A program made the position numbers and the translations under genes. Shown piece by piece: positions 59,335 to 64,000 of a stretch of DNA of 64,000 bases; within the stretch, counting starts at the first letter, position 1; each line of letters begins with the position of its first letter. The stretch lies in assembly GCA_013397115.1 (NCBI GenBank), contig VWZW01000843.1:186001-250000 (forward strand), read 5' to 3'. The notes under the pieces were generated by a model. The model did not search any database, was not told the origin of the DNA, and saw only the letters and a program-made list of their open reading frames with translations. The stretch comes from Edolisoma coerulescens (lineage: Eukaryota > Chordata > Aves > Passeriformes > Campephagidae).

Positions 59335-61593
59335 AGAACCAAACAAAACACACACATGAAAAAATAAAAAATCAAAAGATAGCTTTGTTCAGTGGTGACT
59401 CAATAAAAAAGAAATTATAGCAGATGTATGATATCTAGATAAGATAAAAAATAATCTTTTAGCTATGGAAGAAAATCAATGTAACCAAAATGAGCATGCT
59501 CGGAATCCGTATGTAATCAATATACCATTATTTGTACAGGGTAAATATTTTTCACTTAAACAAGAAATTTTAGCCTTTCATTGCAAGAAGTGGGCAAAAT
59601 CCAAATTTCTTATTGACGAGCTGCAGTAACTATATACAAACAAGAGATGAAAGATTTTTAGCTTGTCATTCATGATATATCCTGAAAACATACAAATGAA
59701 TCATTCTCAAGTAAGCCCTATGCTGACTAAAGCAAAAAGGGGAATCTAGCCTCAATTTCCATAAAATAATTTTTAAGAAGTGCCTAGAACTTTTATCTTT
59801 GGCTGTGGTTTAGTGCTTAATCCTGGTACAGGAGGTCTCAGAGATTAAGGGTTGCTTCCTTGCAACAAGGAATAATTAGGGAAGAATATAAGCGTGAATA
59901 TTAACTTTTTTAGGAGGGGGTAAGGAAGAGAAATGGACTTCAGGAAAGATCGTTTGTTTTGCAAATTGAAACAAGGATTGAAAAATTTTAATAAACTTAG
60001 GATCTTGGTAGCTAAAATTAAACATGTCTGCTGGTATACAATTTGGGAAATAACCTAGCAATTGAGGTTAATACCCATTAATAGTTCTGGAAAAATTGGA
60101 TGGGTGAAACTGATATGAGACACTCAAGCAGAGAGAGAAGCTGTGTGAGCACGTGGCAGCTGTAGGGTCCAGCTGCTGGTGGTGATGTCTCCATATGCGA
60201 GGGAATTGCTGGCTGAGGGGATTATGCTGCTGCTGCCGTCCTTCAGCTGTGCAACAGCAGGACCAAGTAAAGGAAGTGCTCTTTGTATTGATGAGGCTAC
60301 ACCATTTTATGCTACTTAAATCTTGCCTGACCGTGCAACTGCATGCAATAGCCAGTAATTTCCCTTTAGTTTTGCTGTCAAAAACCAGGCTGCTGCTATG
60401 AAATGTCCCCTGGCTAGATACAGAAGGACCTCTAGTAATAACTTGACCAAATAGTTTACTTTTTTCTCATTTAAAGTATAGAATACAGGGATTTGGTCAT
60501 GCTATTGCGTGTATAAGTCTGGGTGATTGTGTACATACATACACGCTCACACACACAGTCTTCTCTATATTTTGATAATGCTTTGACTACTGTAGTAAGG
60601 ATGAACCAGAGACATGTGAGTGCATTAAAGATAGCATCTTATTAAATTCTAGCCTTCCAGTCCTCCACTTTGATGATTATGGTCTTCTAAATTGCACATT
60701 TGAGGTGAATTGCCTTAAAAGCAGTGGAGTTTGGGAAAAAAAGGGGGGAGGGAGAGAAAAAAAAAAAGGTAATATTCCATTAAAGCTGTTATCTCAAGTC
60801 TTGGAGTAATATTTTTTTTTTTTTGTAAAATGCTTCATTATAACTCAGAAGCAATTGTCTACCTAGGTTACAGTAATTATGTTGATTGTCATTAACCATG
60901 CAATATGGAATTGTGTTTATTAATGAAGTGCAATCCTGTAAATAACACAGGCATAGCTCATGAATACTCGATACTTAATTGGGGTCTCAGCTTGAAATAT
61001 CCCCCAGCTGACAGTGAAAGATAGACAACATTATCCTAGATGTAACCCCACTGAAGTGATATACCGCAAATATCTTACTCTTCCACGCTTTTAAGGGAAT
61101 TGGAAATAGTATCCTGAAAATGATCTAAAGAATATGCGAGTCTTTTACACTTTCAGACTTGTGTCATTGATTCTCATAATGGCCTTGGACTCCAAATAAC
61201 TTTCACTGTATGCTCTAAAGCATTTCCATCCTGAGTACTGTTATTAACATGCCAACAATTTCTTAAAGAAACTCATTTGCTCTTTTCCTTATTATGTTAG
61301 ATAGCTTAGGACATAAACACTTGCATGCCCGGGTAAAGGAGAAAATTGGAAAAGCTAGCACCATCCGGCAGCACAGAGTTTAAATTAAACAATATATATG
61401 GATAGTGTGCCTCAGAGACCTCTATTACCTCCTCAGTGGGGTCAAACAAGTACAGACACTGTTGAGAGTTACAGTAACAAGAAACAAAAGGTATTTCCAA
61501 CAAGTAAGGCAATAAAAGCATCTTTTATTAGCTATCTACAAATAATGTAAATACCTATATATGACCCAGTAGAGAGGGATTTTCTGCCAAGAT
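59335..61593. other. Intergenic DNA, no gene recognised
   Basis: AT-rich sequence with a CA/TACA simple stretch at 60531-60558, an A-rich tract at about 60735-60768 and a 13-T run at 60812-60824. No exon or transposable element was recognised. Confidence 0.65.
60531..60558. repeat. TACA/CA microsatellite
   Basis: GTACATACATACACGCTCAC followed by ACACACAG; a short interrupted simple repeat. Confidence 0.8.
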
Positions 61594-61815
61594 CACAGAG
61601 TCATAGAATAATTCAAGCTAGAAGGGCCCTCTGGAGGTCACCTTGTCAATTTGCCTGCTCCAAGAAGACATGGCTAGAACAGATTGTTCAGAATCCCATC
61701 TGGAGTTAGTGAAACATCTCCAAGGAAGGAGAGTCTCCAGTCTCTGAGGATCCCTTTTCCAGCACCTGACCACCTTGACCCCCAGCCTCAGAATCAAGCT
61801 TTTCAAAGCCTCTGA
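61594..61815 (-). mobile_element. CR1 LINE 3' fragment
   Basis: The plus strand reads CACAGAGTCATAGAATAATT, CTAGAAGGGCCCTCTGGAGG, then ACATCTCCAAGGAAGGAGAG and CCAGCACCTGACCACCTTGA. This is the reverse complement of a CR1 3' end and adjoining UTR. The copy is 5' truncated, diverged and non-coding; its left boundary is good and its right boundary approximate. Confidence 0.9.
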
Positions 61816-63678
61816 GTGCCCGTGGCCTTTCTGTGTTACAGTAATCATTTGAATGTCATCTTACACACAGCGGTCTCTACAAAACCAGAGAAGTCTCCAG
61901 TGGTGCAGTGGGTGGATGTGGCTTGCTCTTGCATCACCTGTCTCAGCAGTGCTCCAATGCTGCTGCAGCACTTTGAGGCTCCAGGGAACTGCTATAGTTA
62001 AGGTTGATGAGAGACTACTCCTGCGGAAGGCAAGTGCAGAACCACCACTGTTCACACACGGACATTTCTGCTGACAAATTTAAGAATATAAAAATGAAAC
62101 CAGATATTTGTAGTGGAGATTTTAAAAAAGAAAACTTCACTTTTCAACCTTCTTTATAGCATAAAAAAATAACTGTATAAGTTTTGGAACTAGCTTAATA
62201 TTTACATTTATGCAGTGCCTCAATGTCAAAATACAAACACAGGGTTTATAAATACAATACATAAAATACAAATATTTAAATACATCTATTATTTATATGG
62301 TACTTTTAATTCTCCAGATTTTCAGTTTGACTCTTTTGCCTTCATACATATAAACGAGTAAAACCTTAATAAAATGAACCACAGTCCTATCTAATCGCTT
62401 CTGCTACAGATGTGAGTTCATGGGTACTCATTTCCATGTGGGCATCATGAAAATCTCAGTAGTTATCATGGCCCTTTCTCTTCTGGTATACGTTTCACCA
62501 GAAACATGCAGACGCTAATCATGCGGGGACTGAGGACCTGTAGAAGGGCTTCTGGAGGCTTCACTCCATTGTGCCTACAGCAAACCTGTTGACTCAAAAA
62601 TTGCTTTTCACCAGCTGATAATAACCAATCTCTGCATGGCTTCACATAGCAGCCGTTTTCCTCTTGAGCCTGAGTGCTGACAAGAAAATTCACTGATTCT
62701 GAAGAACAGCTCAGCTCCTAGCACAAGGATTTGAATGTGGTTCTCTCTCCTGGTTACTCCTGAGGCTGAATGATGTAGCATTCCAGTCCAAACCCTCCTC
62801 TTCACAAGAGAACCTGGGTTATGGCTAATATCTGGATAGTTGGAATGGTACAAACATCTCAGGCTTTCTCCATATGTCAAGCCACTGCTTTCATCCCTGA
62901 AGATGGTTTGTTTCCAGCACAGATCTATCGGCCACACCTTGGGGGTGAAAATGGACTGTGGCAGGCCTCAGTATCATCACTATTGAGCAACAGCATGAAC
63001 TCTAGTGGAAGCTGAGCATTGAGCAGTCACTGACATGGGCATTTGGCTTGTTCCCTATTCGGCATGCACACAGAGCTCAGCAGTGAGCTGAAGAGTGCTC
63101 TCCCAGCCTACCAGCATTCTCAGCCACAATGAGTGTTTCTTGGTTTTTATACACCAAGAAAGTTCTCTGGTTGATATTACATCAACTCTGGAAGAAACAA
63201 TAACATTCTGCAGGTTATTCACAAAAATAAGCTGGACAGCTCATCCCACCTGCCCTGCAGTCTCCACAGGGTGAGATTTAAACAAGTTCAGCAAGCCATT
63301 TTATCACTGGTTACTTGCTTAATTTCTTGGGGGAAAGTGGTAAAAATCCTCCAACCCTTGCTCTGATTCCACACATTTCTTCCTGGGTCCAAGACAGTCT
63401 AAGAAACCAGCTACTTACTCCAGGCTAATCTGGTTCTCTAGAACACTAGCTACTGTTCTCACAGAGTTTTCCAGGAGGAGATAAACACTGATGAAGAAGA
63501 GTTAAAGAAAAACTAGTCTTAAACCCAGCATAGTGGGGTTTTGAGAGTACAAGTCACAATACTAAGAGAAAGGAGCATCACCTTCTGCATTGGAAGGTGC
63601 CACCTCGTGGTGACCAACTGCCACATGTATGCGGGACTTCCTACCTCATCCGCAATCTCTAATTCATCCCTTTGCAGG

Positions 63679-63696
63679 AAAAAAAAAAAAAAAAAA
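63679..63696. repeat. Poly(A) tract, 18 A
   Basis: An uninterrupted run of 18 A. No retrocopy was recognised upstream of it, so it may be a simple repeat. Confidence 0.9.
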
Positions 63697-63922
63697 GAAT
63701 GAGAGAGGCTACAACAACCACAGAATAAGGTCATTTCACTGAAATCCACCCAGGCAAAAACCCATCCTGAAAGACCTTCTCAGACTCTCCCTGCTCCCAC
63801 ACTTGGCTCCAGGCAGACCCCTCTCCACTGTGTACCCCACATAGTCACTTTTCTGCCCAGGTGGCTTTTATCCTGGGATGTCCCATTGCAGCTGCTCCCT
63901 TTGATACCTTCCTTTCCTGCCA

Positions 63923-63962
63923 CTCATGTGGCCCCAGCAGGGCTCATGTGGCCCCAGCAGGG
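63923..63962. repeat. 20-bp exact tandem duplication
   Basis: CTCATGTGGCCCCAGCAGGG occurs twice head to tail with no mismatch, which suggests recent slippage or an assembly artefact. Confidence 0.95.
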
Positions 63963-64000
63963 AGCAGGTTATGCAGGCTTCCACTTAGAAGCACAATGAG

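Larger units (their letters stand above)
61816..64000. other. Intergenic DNA, no gene recognised
   Basis: Contains an 18-A run (63679-63696) and a 20-bp tandem duplication (63923-63962). Open frames around 61.8-62.1 kb and 62.5-62.9 kb overlap on opposite strands and show no conserved motif. Confidence 0.65.

Overview
The window is vertebrate nuclear DNA, almost certainly from a bird. The clues are CR1 LINE 3' ends carrying the ATTCTGTG-type tail, avian-style solo endogenous-retrovirus LTRs, AT-rich single-copy introns and one sharp CpG island. The LTR set looks neoavian and perhaps passerine, but the species cannot be fixed from this sequence.

Only one gene is recognisable: the 5' part of ZDHHC17 (HIP14), an ankyrin-repeat DHHC palmitoyltransferase, on the minus strand. 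Seven coding exons were rebuilt by hand from GT-AG splice sites and reading phase: 39372-39434, 22035-22138, 12878-13000, 9592-9669, 8093-8237, 1811-1875 and 336-498. They sum to 741 nt (247 codons) of open frame, matching the N-terminal tail and about six ankyrin repeats. The remaining exons, encoding the membrane segments and the DHHC catalytic core, lie beyond the left edge. The promoter is a TATA-less CpG island at about 39145-39540. The start codon is embedded in a perfect match to the TISU/YY1 consensus.

Layout: 1-39434 is ZDHHC17, mostly introns. Intron 6 holds one ERVL-like solo LTR. Intron 2 holds an ERVK-like LTR, a second ERVL-like LTR of the same family and a CR1 3' end. Intron 1 (17.2 kb) holds a CR1 fragment. 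From 39.5 to 64 kb is an upstream gene-poor interval with CR1 fragments, a 392-bp LTR (54451-54842), a long avian LTR with internal minisatellite-like subrepeats (58154-59334), simple repeats and hairpins. I recognise no exon of another gene there.

I found no CRISPR array, operon, tRNA, rRNA or obviously novel multi-gene system. The most interesting items are the TISU start, an LTR with intact-looking promoter motifs lying sense inside intron 2, the subrepeat-bearing LTR, and a 15-bp-stem hairpin near 47.2 kb.
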